Made by a program: the position numbers and the translations under genes. Shown here one piece after another: positions 44,434 through 55,114 of a stretch of DNA of 64,000 bases. Origin of the DNA: Labia minor (lineage: Eukaryota; Arthropoda; Insecta; Dermaptera; Spongiphoridae); contig OY720348.1 in assembly GCA_963082975.1 (NCBI GenBank), forward strand, positions 22,187,146 through 22,251,145. Reading direction: 5' to 3'. The notes beneath the pieces are model-generated. The model was not told the origin of the DNA and did not search any database. It was given only the letters and a program-made list of their open reading frames with translations. Every line of letters starts with the position of its first letter. The stretch's first letter is position 1.

Positions 44434-46575
44434 ATGGATAATAAAGAAAGAGAAATTAATGAAAATAATAAAAATAATAACCCCATAATCAATCCAGGAA
44501 AAGACACTAAGATTTTACGATCTCCAGTAAGAAGGAACAGTGGTAGCGATCCGCCGATTACTACAGAGAAAGATCAAAAGTTAGCTTCGCCGAGACAAGG
44601 GCCACACAGCAACCCAACGCCTAAAACCTCGTCTCTGGCGAGCGGTCAGGCCGAGCTGATACTAAAAGATACTGATAAGACAAAAAAGCGTGGTAGTGAA
44701 ATGGAGAGAAATATAGATCATGAGGAACCAGAAGAAAAAGGAAATACTAAGGTGCAGCCGAAACACGGCAGACTCAATTACATAAGCAAACTAAGGAGAT
44801 GTAATTCCTTGACCGAAGAACCAGGAAAAAAAAGAAAAATTACGGAGACGGTGGATCTGCCTATAGAACCCTACAAAAAGAAACAAAGTTCCGAGTCCTT
44901 TATACTGATAGAGGCTTTGGAAATGATCAGCAAACTTAGTAAAGAACTAGAAAAAGTAACAGAAGGAGCGAGCAACACGAAAAGAGAAATTAAGGATATT
45001 ACTTTGAAACTAAAAAAAAACGTCGAAGTATTAAACAGAACATCCATAAAACAGTGGCTGGAGGACCATAAATGGGAAGCTGTGCAGAAACTGACCTATG
45101 ACTGCGAAACGCAGACTGATCTCAGACCTGAACCGCAACGTGGCGAGACAGTACCGGTAACTGCCGAACTATTATGGGAAAGGATGGACGGCGCTAGTGA
45201 CAATGGCGACATTCTCAAACTAATCAAGACCAAATGGCCAGAAAACACCTTTAAGAGGGTGATGGAGAATCCTATCAACCCTCTTTACGGACTCCCTGAA
45301 TATGACACGGTGATAATAAAAACCTCGACAACTAATACCGAACGGGGGTTAACTAAAATTCTAAAGGAGAGACACCCTGAATTAAGTGCGTCTACTCAAA
45401 AAAGCGTCATTAGTCCCGGCCAAATGGCAACAATTACCACAGAGTCAACAACCAAAATAGGTACAGTTACCACAAGAAAAGAAAAAAATATATATATTAT
45501 TGAAAGTGGTGACGAAGTAAACAAAAACATCAACCTACATAATATTATTGATGCTCTAAAAGAAGTCAAGAAAAATACTATTTCTAAACAGAGAAAACTT
45601 GCGGTCGCTCTTGACTCAAGTGGAAATACCATTAATCTCAAAAAACTCCTTGAGATAATCTTCTATGACTCAGACGTTGAGATCAAACTATGTACTCTGA
45701 AAGGGAAAGTAATTGAAAATAATGAAGAAAACCCATGGAGAAAAGTGAAACCTAAAAGGAAAAAAACATCAATGGATATAAAACCTATAGAGCCCAGTGA
45801 AAGTTCCTACTCAGACATCCTTAGGAAACTCAAAAAGGAGATTAATATCGAGGAATGTGGTATCAGGATTAATAGCGTTAAAAAAACTAAAGCAGGAAAC
45901 GTCAGATTAGAAATAGTAGAAAGCAAAGAAGGTGCAAGTGATGTTTTCAAAAAAGCTGCTGACGAAAGATTAAAGGGAATAGCAAACACCGGTATAGCGC
46001 CCAAAGATACAAAAGCCATTATTATTAGAGACATCGATGGAATCACAACAAGTGAGGAAATACAGAAAGCGATAACTGCTGTTTTCATCAACAAGGTCAA
46101 ACCTGAAGACATAAGAGTAAGCACACCAAAGCTGTCTCTGTACAATGGAAATATGTCAACAATAGTAAACCTACCTCGAGCAATAGGAGACGAATTGATC
46201 AAACAAAAAAGAATCAAGATAGGATGGGTGAGATGCCGAGTACATGAAGCACATATACCGAGAAAATGCTATAGGTGCCAGAATTTTGGACACGTCAGCT
46301 ACGAATGCCAAGAAAAAAACGAACAGATGAAGGATAAATGCCTGAAATGCTGTCAAGCAGGACATATAGCTAAGAACTGCAAAAATAGCCCGGTGTGCTA
46401 TAAGTGCGGCATCCAGGGCCATCGAGCCTCATCAATGACGTGTCCCTCATACCGAAGCCTCGTAATAGCCTTAAGAGACAAAGATAATGAGAACAAGGAT
46501 AAAAACAGTAAAAAAAAAGAAAAACTTAGAAATGAGGAAAGAAATGTTGTCGACTCAGAAGTAAATGGCAACTAA
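44434..46575 (+). CDS. Retrotransposon ORF1 nucleic-acid-binding (Gag-like) protein
   Basis: 713 residues, uninterrupted. The N-terminal ~150 residues are polar and basic with a PGKKRKIT nuclear-signal-like stretch. A probable coiled coil lies at about residues 155-200 (IEALEMISKLSKELEKV). The C-terminus has three zinc knuckles: C612-X2-C-X4-H-X4-C (CYRCQNFGHVSYEC), a second from C636 (CLKCCQAGHIAKNC) and a third from C655 (CYKCGIQGHRASSMTC, X5 before the last C). The order matches ORF1 proteins of R1, Jockey and related elements, which coat the element RNA. It ends in a Lys-rich tail. Its last 11 bases overlap the ORF2 start in a different frame, so ORF2 probably depends on reinitiation or coupled translation. 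Confidence 0.92.
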   Translation: MDNKEREINENNKNNNPIINPGKDTKILRSPVRRNSGSDPPITTEKDQKLASPRQGPHSNPTPKTSSLASGQAELILKDTDKTKKRGSEMERNIDHEEPEEKGNTKVQPKHGRLNYISKLRRCNSLTEEPGKKRKITETVDLPIEPYKKKQSSESFILIEALEMISKLSKELEKVTEGASNTKREIKDITLKLKKNVEVLNRTSIKQWLEDHKWEAVQKLTYDCETQTDLRPEPQRGETVPVTAELLWERMDGASDNGDILKLIKTKWPENTFKRVMENPINPLYGLPEYDTVIIKTSTTNTERGLTKILKERHPELSASTQKSVISPGQMATITTESTTKIGTVTTRKEKNIYIIESGDEVNKNINLHNIIDALKEVKKNTISKQRKLAVALDSSGNTINLKKLLEIIFYDSDVEIKLCTLKGKVIENNEENPWRKVKPKRKKTSMDIKPIEPSESSYSDILRKLKKEINIEECGIRINSVKKTKAGNVRLEIVESKEGASDVFKKAADERLKGIANTGIAPKDTKAIIIRDIDGITTSEEIQKAITAVFINKVKPEDIRVSTPKLSLYNGNMSTIVNLPRAIGDELIKQKRIKIGWVRCRVHEAHIPRKCYRCQNFGHVSYECQEKNEQMKDKCLKCCQAGHIAKNCKNSPVCYKCGIQGHRASSMTCPSYRSLVIALRDKDNENKDKNSKKKEKLRNEERNVVDSEVNGN

Positions 46576-49507
46576 AATCATCCAGATTAATTTAAACCGA
46601 TGTCATCTAGCGCACGACCTACTTATGGACGTGATCTTTAGGAAAAAAGTAGACATAGCCATTGTAAGTGAACCAGGATCTAAAAGAACAAGTGGTCAAG
46701 GATGGTACGTAGATGATAACGATGACGCTGCAATCTATATTTGCAATAACAAACTGCAAATAAAGAAAGTAATAAGCGGTAGGGGCTTTGTGGGCATCTA
46801 CTTCAGAGATCTCAGCATCTTTAGCTGTTATATTTCTCCCAATTCCGAGGATGATGAATACAATGAATACCTAGAAAACCTAACTAGATCTTGTGGACGA
46901 GGAACTAAAAATCAAATAATAGCAGGTGACTTTAATGCATGGTCTCCAGAATGGGGATCTTCTTCCTGGAACAAAAGGGGAGAATATCTCTCGGATAAAA
47001 TTGCTGAACTAGAACTGGTAATAATAAACGATGGAATAAAACCAACCTTTTCCACCAGAGGAGGAAGATCATTTATTGACATTACGATGGTCACTGAAGA
47101 CATGGCCTCGAGGATAACAAACTGGGAGGTGCTAGATGATATAAGCGGTAGCGATCATAACTATATTGAATTCAATGTTGAAGCACGAGATCCAGTCAAT
47201 TTCCTCCCCCCCAGAACAAATAAATGGAATCCTGGGAAACTTAACAAGGCTAAACTTATCTCAACAGTCCTAGAAGATTCACTCACCAAGGATTTGAATA
47301 ACATCAAAACCTTCACGAAAGCGCTAACAAGAGCTTGTAATAAATCCATGCCAAAGATAAGGAAAAAGGATAATAGAAAACAAGCCCCCTGGTGGTCAGA
47401 TGAGATCGCTGAAGCAAGGAAGGCATGCTGCCGTGCTAGAAGAACTATTAACAGGTTAAACCGCAGAAATGTCGAGGACACCACCCAGGAATGGATAAAC
47501 TACAGGGATTCCCGTAAGAAATTAAACACCTTAATCAAAACTTCTAAACGCGAACACTGGCAAAAAATCATAGAAGAAATAAATGACGACCCCTGGGGAC
47601 AAGCATACCAGATAGTCATGCGCTACGTTAAAGGAAAATCAAAAAGGGAGAACCTGCCCATTGAAACGCTAAAAGACATTGCAGGAAAACTCTTTCCACA
47701 GCGCTCGACCAAGATGTGGAAAAAACCTCAGATAAATGAAGTAGAATTGTTTACTGAGGAAGAAATATCTGATGCTGGAGCCAAACTAAAAAGTAGACGG
47801 GCCCCTGGACCTGACGGCGTCCCTCCAGAGGTACTGAAAACAATCAGCCGAGAGGAACCCAATATGTTGGCAGGCTTATACAACAATCTCCTGGTAAAAA
47901 GTGAATTCCCACAAGAATGGAAAATGGCAAAACTTGTGCTAATACCTAAGCCTGGAAAACCTAGGTGAGAAGCAAATTCCTATCGTCCTCTATGTATGCT
48001 AAGTGTGGGAGGGAAAATGTTGGAGCACCTGATCCTGAAACGTCTCAAGACTGACCTGGAAAACGGAGAGGATCTAGCGGCAAACCAATTTGGCTTTAGA
48101 ACTGGAAGATCAACTATCAATGCTATCCAAAAAGTGATAGATATTGCAAATAAAGCGAATAAAGGAAAAACCAAGCGGAGTAGAAGACTATGTGGACTTA
48201 TTCTTCTAGACGTAAGGAATGCTTTTAACTCTGCCAACTGGAATATAATAATGTCTGAACTAGAGAGGCGGAAGGTGAGATCGGAAATATTTGGTCTGAT
48301 AGGAGATTATTTAACAAACCGCAGTTTAAACATAGAGGACTCTGAGGGGAACATGTGCAATATGGATGTAACATGTGGAGTGCCTCAGGGATCTGTGTTG
48401 GGCCCCACCCTATGGAATGTCCTATACGACGGTCTACTCCGAATGAACACTCAGGAAGGAGTGAGCCTTATAGCATATGCAGACGATATTGCTGTAGTGG
48501 TGGTCGCACAGTCAGAAGAAGAGATTATGAGAAAGGGAAACGAAACCATCCGCGACATTGACAAATGGATGACTGAAAACGACTTGAATCTTGCTCCATC
48601 GAAAACTGAAGCAATAATGCTGACAGGCCGTAAAAGAGTTGGAAACATCTCCTTTACCACTCGCGATAAGACGGTAGAAACTAAAAAGCAGGTGAAATAT
48701 CTGGGCATCGTCCTGGATACCAGATTATCTTTCGGTCCACATCTGACCTGTGTAATGGAAAAAGCAGTAAAGTCGTTTTCTGCGCTGGCCAAAATTATGC
48801 CAAGAATAGGAGGCCCAAAAACGAGCAAACGAATGGTACTTTCTGGTGTCATGCAATCTATATTACTGTACGGAGTCCCAATCTGGAACGAAATTTTGGC
48901 CTACGAAAGGTGGAAAAGAAAGCTAGGGAGCATCCAAAGAAGGATGGCCTTGAGAATCATCTGCGGATACCGCACTATCTCAGGGGATGCATGCATGGTC
49001 CTGTCTGGGTGCATCCCGATAGAGCTTCTTGCACAGGAGAGAGTTGCTCGCTACAACAAAGAAAACAACTTTGAAGACAAAAATGCAGAGAGAAGCGGTA
49101 CAATAAGAAAATGGCAAGAAAACTGGGAGGCCTCAGAAAAGGGATCATGGACCAGAAGGCTCATCGGCGAAATAGATCCATGGATAAATAGAAGACACGG
49201 AGACCTTGACTTCTACACCACACAGGCGCTCTCAGGACACGGCTGCTTTCGCACGTATCTGTACAGGATGAGAATCACCCAGAGCCCTGCGTGTGCATCC
49301 TGTATGGAGGATGATTCACCGGCACACACGCTTTTCTCTTGTAAGCGCTGGGCAACACACCGAGAGGAGCTATTCCGTACAACAGAAACCGTTTTGAACG
49401 AAGACTCCTTAATTGCATTAATGCTGAAATCGCAAGAGCTCTGGAACTGTGTATGTAGGTACATACGCACGGTCCTGCAAAAGAAGATTGACGAAGATCG
49501 AATGTAA
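46565..49507 (+). pseudogene. Retrotransposon ORF2: endonuclease plus reverse transcriptase, with one premature stop
   Basis: 980 codons in a single frame apart from one TGA at 47966-47968 (codon 468), in the context KPGKPR-stop-EANSYRP. Family members normally continue here, and the simplest cause is CGA to TGA. The APE-type endonuclease spans residues 1-~225: QINLNR at 7-12, SEPG at 35-38, GDFNAW at 121-126 and SDHN at 196-199, the last two being catalytic motifs. The reverse transcriptase runs from about 430: RAPGPDGVPPE, FGFRTGRST, LLDVRNAFN (first Asp), GVPQGSVLGPT and YADD at 638-641. A C-terminal CX2CX7HX4C zinc motif lies at 910-926. No RNase H is recognised. ORF2 would nick target DNA and copy the element RNA into it. 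Read-through of TGA is possible but not shown. Confidence 0.92.
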
Positions 49508-49674
49508 TGAGATACGAGGAAAGTGATGACCAGATGTATGCTAACGCGGTTCCTGGTCATCTCTCTTCTCCAGAAAAAAAAAATGGAATCAGGATCAGGA
49601 AGCAGAGGAATGGGGTTTAGTGGGTATGCCCCGGCGAGTCCCACACACAGGCTATAAAAGCTTCCCCAACCCTC

Positions 49675-49716
<42 letters not shown>
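49508..49716 (+). terminator. 3' UTR and poly(A) tract of the retrotransposon
   Basis: About 170 bases after the ORF2 stop contain TTTAGTGGGTATGCCCC and GAGTCCCACACA, which can pair through GTGGG/CCCAC. A tract of about 39 A residues follows (49680-49718) and then the right target duplication. In this retrotransposon group such 3' sequence is recognised by the element's own RT. Confidence 0.8.
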
Positions 49717-49720
<4 letters not shown>

Positions 49721-49731
49721 AAGAAATTAAT
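49717..49731 (+). repeat. Target-site duplication, right copy
   Basis: AATTAAGAAATTAAT, identical to 43386-43400. It lies directly after the poly(A) tract, confirming target-primed insertion on this strand. Confidence 0.9.
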
Positions 49732-49905
49732 AATGAAGCTGTAAGTTTCAAGAGATGTAATCAATAAAACTCAATTTTTCTTTATAAATACTATATCTAG
49801 TGTGAATTTGAAAAAAATCGTTAGAGCGGTTTTTGAGAACCAATGGTTATAGATAAATAGATAGATATATACAATTTTAGCTAGCATAATAAGATAAGAT
49901 ATATA
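49732..49905 (+). repeat. RepB dispersed repeat, right part after the retrotransposon
   Basis: AATCAATAAAACTCAATTTTTC, 'ATACTATATCTAGTGTGAATTT', 'GTTAGAGCGGTTTTTGAGA' and 'ATTTTAGCTAGCATAATAAGAT' continue the RepB copy interrupted at 43385, matching the contiguous copy at 38335-38580. Confidence 0.75.
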
Positions 49906-50189
49906 TCGTGAAATAATTAAAATTCTCAAGTCAAATATACAGCGTGCACGCATACCGACGCATGTAATTGTGTGTGTGAACATGGTCGGCGATTCACACG
50001 CCAACACATACAGTTATGTGCGTCGATGACCATTCACGTTATTTATCCGAATCTCAACATTACTTTAACACTACTAAATCAATTTAAAATTATTATTGCA
50101 TTTAAAACTGCTTTTCTCTACTCCACAGATTTCACTATGCCGAAAAAAAATAACGACCAAAATTTAGACGATATTATTTATTTCATACA

Positions 50190-50541
50190 CCTTTCACTAC
50201 TGGTTTATAGCCACACAGGTGCTAATGCACTTGAACGAGGCGAAGATAAAATCCCTCTAATTCTCGGGGGAGATTTTAATGTAAATTTTGGATCTGATGA
50301 TTCGTTGCCGTTGATCAACTTTCTTCGAGAAACATTTGGTCTGCTTATAAATAACGATCCCAAGGAATCAACAACAAAATCTGGAACTACAATAGATGCT
50401 GTTTTTACACGTTATATAGAAAATATCGAATCACGAACATATATATCTTATTTTAGTTATCACAAGCCATTAATATCAGTATTACCAATTGAAGCACCAA
50501 CCGACAATAGTACAGGCAATGTAGATATGATGATAGAGTAG
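50190..50541 (+). pseudogene. Endonuclease/exonuclease-type domain fragment of a transposable element
   Basis: The open frame ends at 50541 and its last ~110 residues contain PLILGGDFNVNFGSDDSLP, TKSGTTIDAVFTRYI and YISYFSYHKPLISV. GDFNVNF corresponds to the Asp/Asn catalytic motif of APE-like endonucleases. The SYHKP end stands where SDH is usual, so the catalytic Asp of that motif is replaced by Tyr. This variant resembles the endonuclease tail of Helentron-type Helitrons in arthropods; that family assignment is from memory and tentative. No helicase sequence is next to it. The upstream part of the frame (from 49972) does not look related. Confidence 0.6.
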
Positions 50542-52129
50542 ATAATAATAATAATAAAGCGAATATTTGTTACGAAAATTTTATACTGTTATATGTCTTT
50601 CGAAATGATCCCTTTATTTTTCTCTATTTCTCTCTCACTCACACTCTCAACTAAAATTTATCTTATTCTCTAGATTGTAAGAAGTTTCACTTCCGCCACG
50701 TGTACGATGCTGCACATTTTGCTTTTTTTTAAGGAGAGAGGAATATCTTCAAAAATAACGTAGTGCTCGAGAAAAACACTCCACCCCGGAGATATGATAG
50801 ATCATGATAAATACGTAGTTATTTAAAACAAAAAAAAAAATTATTGGGTTATGTAATGTAATTATAATCTTAAAAATTCTGCATTCTTTTTAATTATTAG
50901 GGAGTATTTGAGATGAAGAATCGTAATATATATGTCTCATTTAAATGAAAAATTATATTGATTGTTTTTTTCTTAATCTAAGAAATTAATTACAGTTATC
51001 AATAAATGTCCAAATCCAAACATTACAATGATTTAAGGTGGCTTTAGAAAACATTATATTTTTATATTTATATGATAATGATTCTTTTTATTATTATTAT
51101 TAATAATATTTAAATAAATATTAATTATTTGATTTTTGAAAATAATTCTCTTTGGCATTTAACTTTCCTGATAAAAACAAAAAAAAAAATTTCATGAAGT
51201 TAGCAACATAATAATCTATATAATTAAACGACTACGCAATCCTAAACTCCTTCTAAACGGCTTTATGGATTTTAATGGTTCGGGTATCATTAGAACCGTC
51301 ATGATTCAAGGATAAGGTATAAGGTTGAAAATTTCAACAAAAAATTATTATGCAAAAAACCACCCAATACATGTGGCGCCTCTGGTGGCTGAGTTAAGAA
51401 GTTGACACTCAATATAAAATTAAAAATTCTAGAAATTTCCAAACAAAGAATGTTTATAATTATATATAGATTTTTATTTTAAGTTCTAATATTCTATAAG
51501 ATTAAAAGTAAAATTAAATTGAATATTTCTCCTAATTGATTAATATTTTCTAAAACAAAGTAAGTAATATTTTTTATATTAAAACTTAAATTTTGATAAA
51601 TTGTGCAATTTGCAAATTTGAGTGAAAACGAAGATCCTAAGAGAGAAAACGTCGATTGGCTAAAGAAAGAATGGCACGATGGTTATCTCGAAAAAAAGTA
51701 AATTAAGTCTGTATATTTTTGTTGATGATATTGAATTGCTATTTTCTTTATACACATATTTTATAGAATTATTTATTTCTTTTGTTACTTTGTATTCGTT
51801 GTAAATATCATTAAAAAGTAGTAGAAAAAATTTATAAGGTAGCCCATTTTATTTATTTTTATTACGTATGTTTTTTAGCAACGATGTCCTATGATGATAT
51901 AAATGAAACATTGGTTTATTAAACCATGTTCATTTTTCTGAGGTCATCTATACAGAAATTTTCATAAAATAAAAGAACGTGTTGTCATTTTTAATATGGT
52001 ATATAGACAATTTAAAAGTAGAAAAAATAAGATATGGTACTCACAAAAGTGATCAACAAAGGAATAATATACAGTGAACCCCTTTGTGCATATGAATATT
52101 TTAATATACTGATTGAATTAAAATGAATT
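50542..52129. other. Mostly unassigned region
   Basis: No intact gene. A short frame at about 51623-51702 (+), ENEDPKRENVDWLKKEW to a TAA, looks protein-like but is only 26 codons. A GTGGCGCCTCTGGTGGCTGAG block at 51371-51391 stands out from the A/T-rich background without a match. Confidence 0.4.
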
Positions 52130-52195
52130 TAAACCTTTCGCATACAGACAACAACAAATTACTATGTATTACATCGGGGGTACAGGGGGCAGATA
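52130..52195 (-). repeat. RepC start fragment
   Basis: On the minus strand GCCCCCTGTACCCCCGATGT and AATACATAGTA match 35211-35243 of the RepC start. The AACTAGCTGC terminus itself is missing. Confidence 0.6.
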
Positions 52196-52567
52196 ATTTA
52201 AATATTTGATTATTTGAAGTAAAAATTTATATTTTTTAATTATTTTTTGTGTGAATTGCTAAAATAAATAAATATTAATTTTTTTTATATTCATTGTCGA
52301 ATATGATAGGAGACATCGAAGGTACACAGCGCGGAGCTTATAATAAATTCTTATAAAATGTTCAAAAAGATGATTTCTGGGTTTTTGAAAAAAGAAATGG
52401 ATTCATATTTTCTATATGCAAATACAGACAGTCGATTATAAAGTAAGAATAGTATAGAAAGGAAGATATTTTCATTATAAAAGGTGATTTATTAATATTC
52501 CCGGACAAACACATAATATTTTTAGAACAATATTCGGAGTTTATAAGGAATAATTTTTTAAATATCG

Positions 52568-52605
52568 AACGACCGCTCGGTGAACCAGGTGCTAAATAAA
52601 AATAA
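52568..52605 (-). repeat. RepB end fragment
   Basis: ACCGCTCGGTGAACCAGGTG matches the RepB end (GCTCGGTGTTCCAGGTAC) at 63590-63607 and the variant at 14350-14371. Nothing else of RepB was recognised beside it. Confidence 0.5.
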
Positions 52606-52698
52606 CTGTATTTATTATACAAAAAATCATTAATCACTAGACACGCGTAACTTTTACATAAATTCAAATGATGTCATTTGAAAATTCTCTTCATTCTA

Positions 52699-53828
52699 CC
52701 AGGTGTAGAAGTATGAAACCGGAATTATTTTTTGTAAAAATTGCACGTCTGTTATTTGAAAATTCTAAAAAAAATTTTATTCAAAATAGTCTCCATTGAA
52801 ATTTATACATTTTCCCACCTCTTCGGCAGGTTATGAATGCCACGCCAAAAAAACAATTCTCCCTTTGAAGTGAATCAGTTGTCGAGCCATTGACGTACTT
52901 TTCTTTGGGAACAAAGTGTTATCCGGCGAGTGCATGTCCCAATGATGCGATTAGATGGTATTCAGTCGGAGCCAAGTCAGGAGAATAAGCCGCATGCGCT
53001 AGTATTTCCCAATGGAACGGCTCGATCGTATCCGTGACCCGTTTTGCTGTGTGTGATGGAGTATTATCATAAAGCAAAATAACGTTATGTTGCTTTATTG
53101 CATATTTCGGTTGTTTTTCAAGTATTGCTCGATTTAAATTAAATTAATTTTAAATCATTTGTTGTTGGTAGTGATCAGTGTTAACGGTTTCGACAGGTTT
53201 TAGTAGCTCACAATCTACTATACTAGCGTTTCTCAACCTTTTTGAACAAAACGCCCACTTCGGCCGGCTTCATAATTCGCCCCCCCCCCTATAAATTTTA
53301 ACAGATACAAATTGCATGATAATCCCTAATATAAGGTAGGTAAACTTGGTGATACTTAGAGCCATATTGAAAAATCGAGTTTCAGAACCTGATCGCAAAA
53401 TCATCTTACCTTTTTTTTAGAGTTGAAAATGATTTCGCCCCCCAAAAGCGTATAGTCAAATAATTGCCCTCTTTAAGATCTCGATATCGCCCAGATTGAG
53501 AATCACTAGTCTATACCATTTATTTACACTCTTTTGTTGGTTTCCCATGCTCCTCGTTTGTCACGTCAAAAAATCACCACTTTTAAACTCTTTAAACCAC
53601 TCAAGGTATTGAGTTTTACCACAAATCAAAGTTCGTAGGCACAACACTCGACATGTTTAAGGTAATAGAAATATATATCGGTGTATGAAATTTAGGTTAT
53701 TGTGTGTTGACAAACTTCGTTAGCTGTTAGAGGGAGAAGATGGTGCTACAGAAGCGGTCTTACGGTCTTTAAACTGGTATCGAGCACAATCTATAGGGAA
53801 ATTCCGATTTCATACTCCTACAACTATG
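52699..53828 (-). pseudogene. Mellifera-type mariner remnant, interrupted by a hAT element
   Basis: Inverted ends CCAGGTGTAGAAGTATGAAA and the inverse of CATAGTTGTAGGAGTATGAA, then CCGGAATT/TCGGAATT, flanked by TA (52697-52698 and 53829-53830). On the minus strand the transposase is full of stops but shows DVTNEEHGKPTKE (N-terminal linker), TPSHTAKRVTDTIEPFHW (after the second catalytic Asp) and AYSPDLAPTEYHLIASLGH. In that last motif Asp of PSDYHLF is Glu (TEYH). A 285-bp hAT insertion lies at 53224-53508. Without it the element is about 845 bp, so the middle of the gene is also deleted. GTGTAG/TATGAAACCGG ends are typical of mellifera-subfamily mariners. Confidence 0.85.
53224..53508. mobile_element. 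Non-autonomous hAT element inserted in the mariner
   Basis: It begins TAGCGTTTCTCAACCT and ends AGATTGAGAATCACTA, inverted ends of hAT CAGCG type with the first C changed to T. The flanking 8-bp repeats TACTATAC (53216-53223) and GTCTATAC (53509-53516) agree at 6 of 8 positions, consistent with an old insertion. Poly(C) near 53280 and no ORF. Confidence 0.75.
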
Positions 53829-53830
53829 TA

Positions 53831-54256
53831 TATAGTAACGATTCAAATTTGACAATTCTTTTCTTAAAATAAAAATTTTAATTATTTCTAATAGCTAGAA
53901 CATAGTATAAATTACTCATTTATACAAATTCAAATATGTAATATATTCGAACTAGTAATCTTTTTCAATAACTTAATTTTCACATTTTAGATTAGAAAAT
54001 ATATTAATTATACCATATTAATTAAGTTTAAAAAATTCATACAAAAAAATAAAAAAATTAGATTTTTCACCCTCCTTGATTAATATTTCATTTTCTTTTA
54101 GACACGTTGCTTTATACTGTATAAATATTCCCGTATTCTATAAATTTTACAAGAGTCACCAATAGGGGAATAGAGACCGCCGAAATCCTTTGGTTTCACT
54201 ACCGGCTTAAACAGGCTTTAGAATTTATAGTGCCTTGCTACTGGGTTATTAAACAC

Positions 54257-54297
<41 letters not shown>

Positions 54298-54447
54298 GAG
54301 TCATATCGTTCCGTTTGAGAATGGTATTCAACTCTTTTATCAAAAAATTATACTTGTCAAAAATTTTATTGTGTTCAATATTGTATAATATCCATATAAT
54401 TAATATATATACTATAGATATAGATTCAATTCACTGTTCTATTAAAA
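53831..54447. other. A/T-rich spacer with TA microsatellite
   Basis: The TA run at 54258-54293 is the only structure. Its right edge adjoins CTGAGTCATATCG, which has no match elsewhere. Confidence 0.5.
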
Positions 54448-54585
54448 AAAAATCTCGGTGGACAGACATTGTATGGAGGGACTTGAGGGAGTTGGGAGAG
54501 AGTGAGTTGTTGGAGGGGGTGGCTCAGGATAGTGACGTTTGAAGGAGTGTGTGGCCAAGAAATTGCGTAGAGCCACAATGGTAGA
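54448..54585 (+). pseudogene. RTE 3' terminal fragment
   Basis: The + strand frame reads RWTDIVWRDLRELGESE and LLEGVAQDSDV, and then out of frame WRSVWPRNCVEPQW. This is the last ~45 residues and the end of RTE-type ORF2 as in 58180-58320. The preceding parts are absent. Confidence 0.7.
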
Positions 54586-55114
54586 TATATATTTAAAAAT
54601 ATTATTTACTCTTTCAATCAAATGTACCTATATAACACAATTTATAAAAAAAAACTAATTTGTATTGGTAAATACTTATATTTTTAATCATTTTCAATGA
54701 AATTAATTTGATCGGGGAAGGTTTGGTGGGGATTATGGTCCATTCTAAATTTAGAAAATTGAATTTATGTGCCGTATATGAATAACATTTTAATGGGAGT
54801 TTATTTCTCCCTAAGAAAACTTACTGAGTGATCGCCTGCACACATATGTGGCTCTTTTAAATTTATAGTACCTACCTGGATCACTTAGCAGCCGCTAACA
54901 TGAAAAATCTAGATATATATTTAATACTTTGTGTATTGCTTAGAATTGAGGTTTTCTTTATATTTCATAAACTGGATAATCCGAATTTATTGTTTCAAAA
55001 ATATTTCGTATTTAAATGAATTAATTATAACATTGTAAACTCTGAATTAATTGGTTAGATCACATCCTATTCTTAGTTCAATATAAATCTAACTCATTGT
55101 ATTTAGGCTATATA

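Larger units (their letters stand above)
43401..49716 (+). mobile_element. Near-intact non-LTR retrotransposon, R1-clade type
   Basis: A 6.3-kb element in this order: ~1-kb 5' leader, ORF1 with three CCHC zinc knuckles, ORF2 with an APE-type endonuclease, reverse transcriptase and C-terminal CCHC, a ~170-bp 3' UTR and a 39-base poly(A) tract. It is flanked by 15-bp target duplications inside a RepB copy. The RT signatures (CGVPQGSVLGPTLWNVLYD, YADD) and the 3' UTR with TTTAGTGGGTATG...GAGTCCCACACA resemble R1-clade elements of arthropods. It is far more GC-rich than its flanks. It sits in a dispersed repeat rather than rDNA, so it is not a canonical 28S-specific R1. ORF1 is open; ORF2 has one stop. 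Confidence 0.93.

Noticed and set aside
45807..46217. 136-codon minus-strand frame
   Set aside because: Antisense shadow of retrotransposon ORF1, as are the frames at 45096, 45396 and 46171.
43401..49716. Canonical 28S-specific R1 element
   Set aside because: The flanks are RepB dispersed repeat, not 28S rDNA, so only clade-level resemblance is claimed.
49213..49764. 183-codon minus-strand frame
   Set aside because: It is the antisense shadow of ORF2 plus poly(T) read from the poly(A) tail.
52362..52667. 101-codon minus-strand frame
   Set aside because: Overlaps a RepB end and A/T-rich DNA; hydrophobic composition without a recognisable domain.
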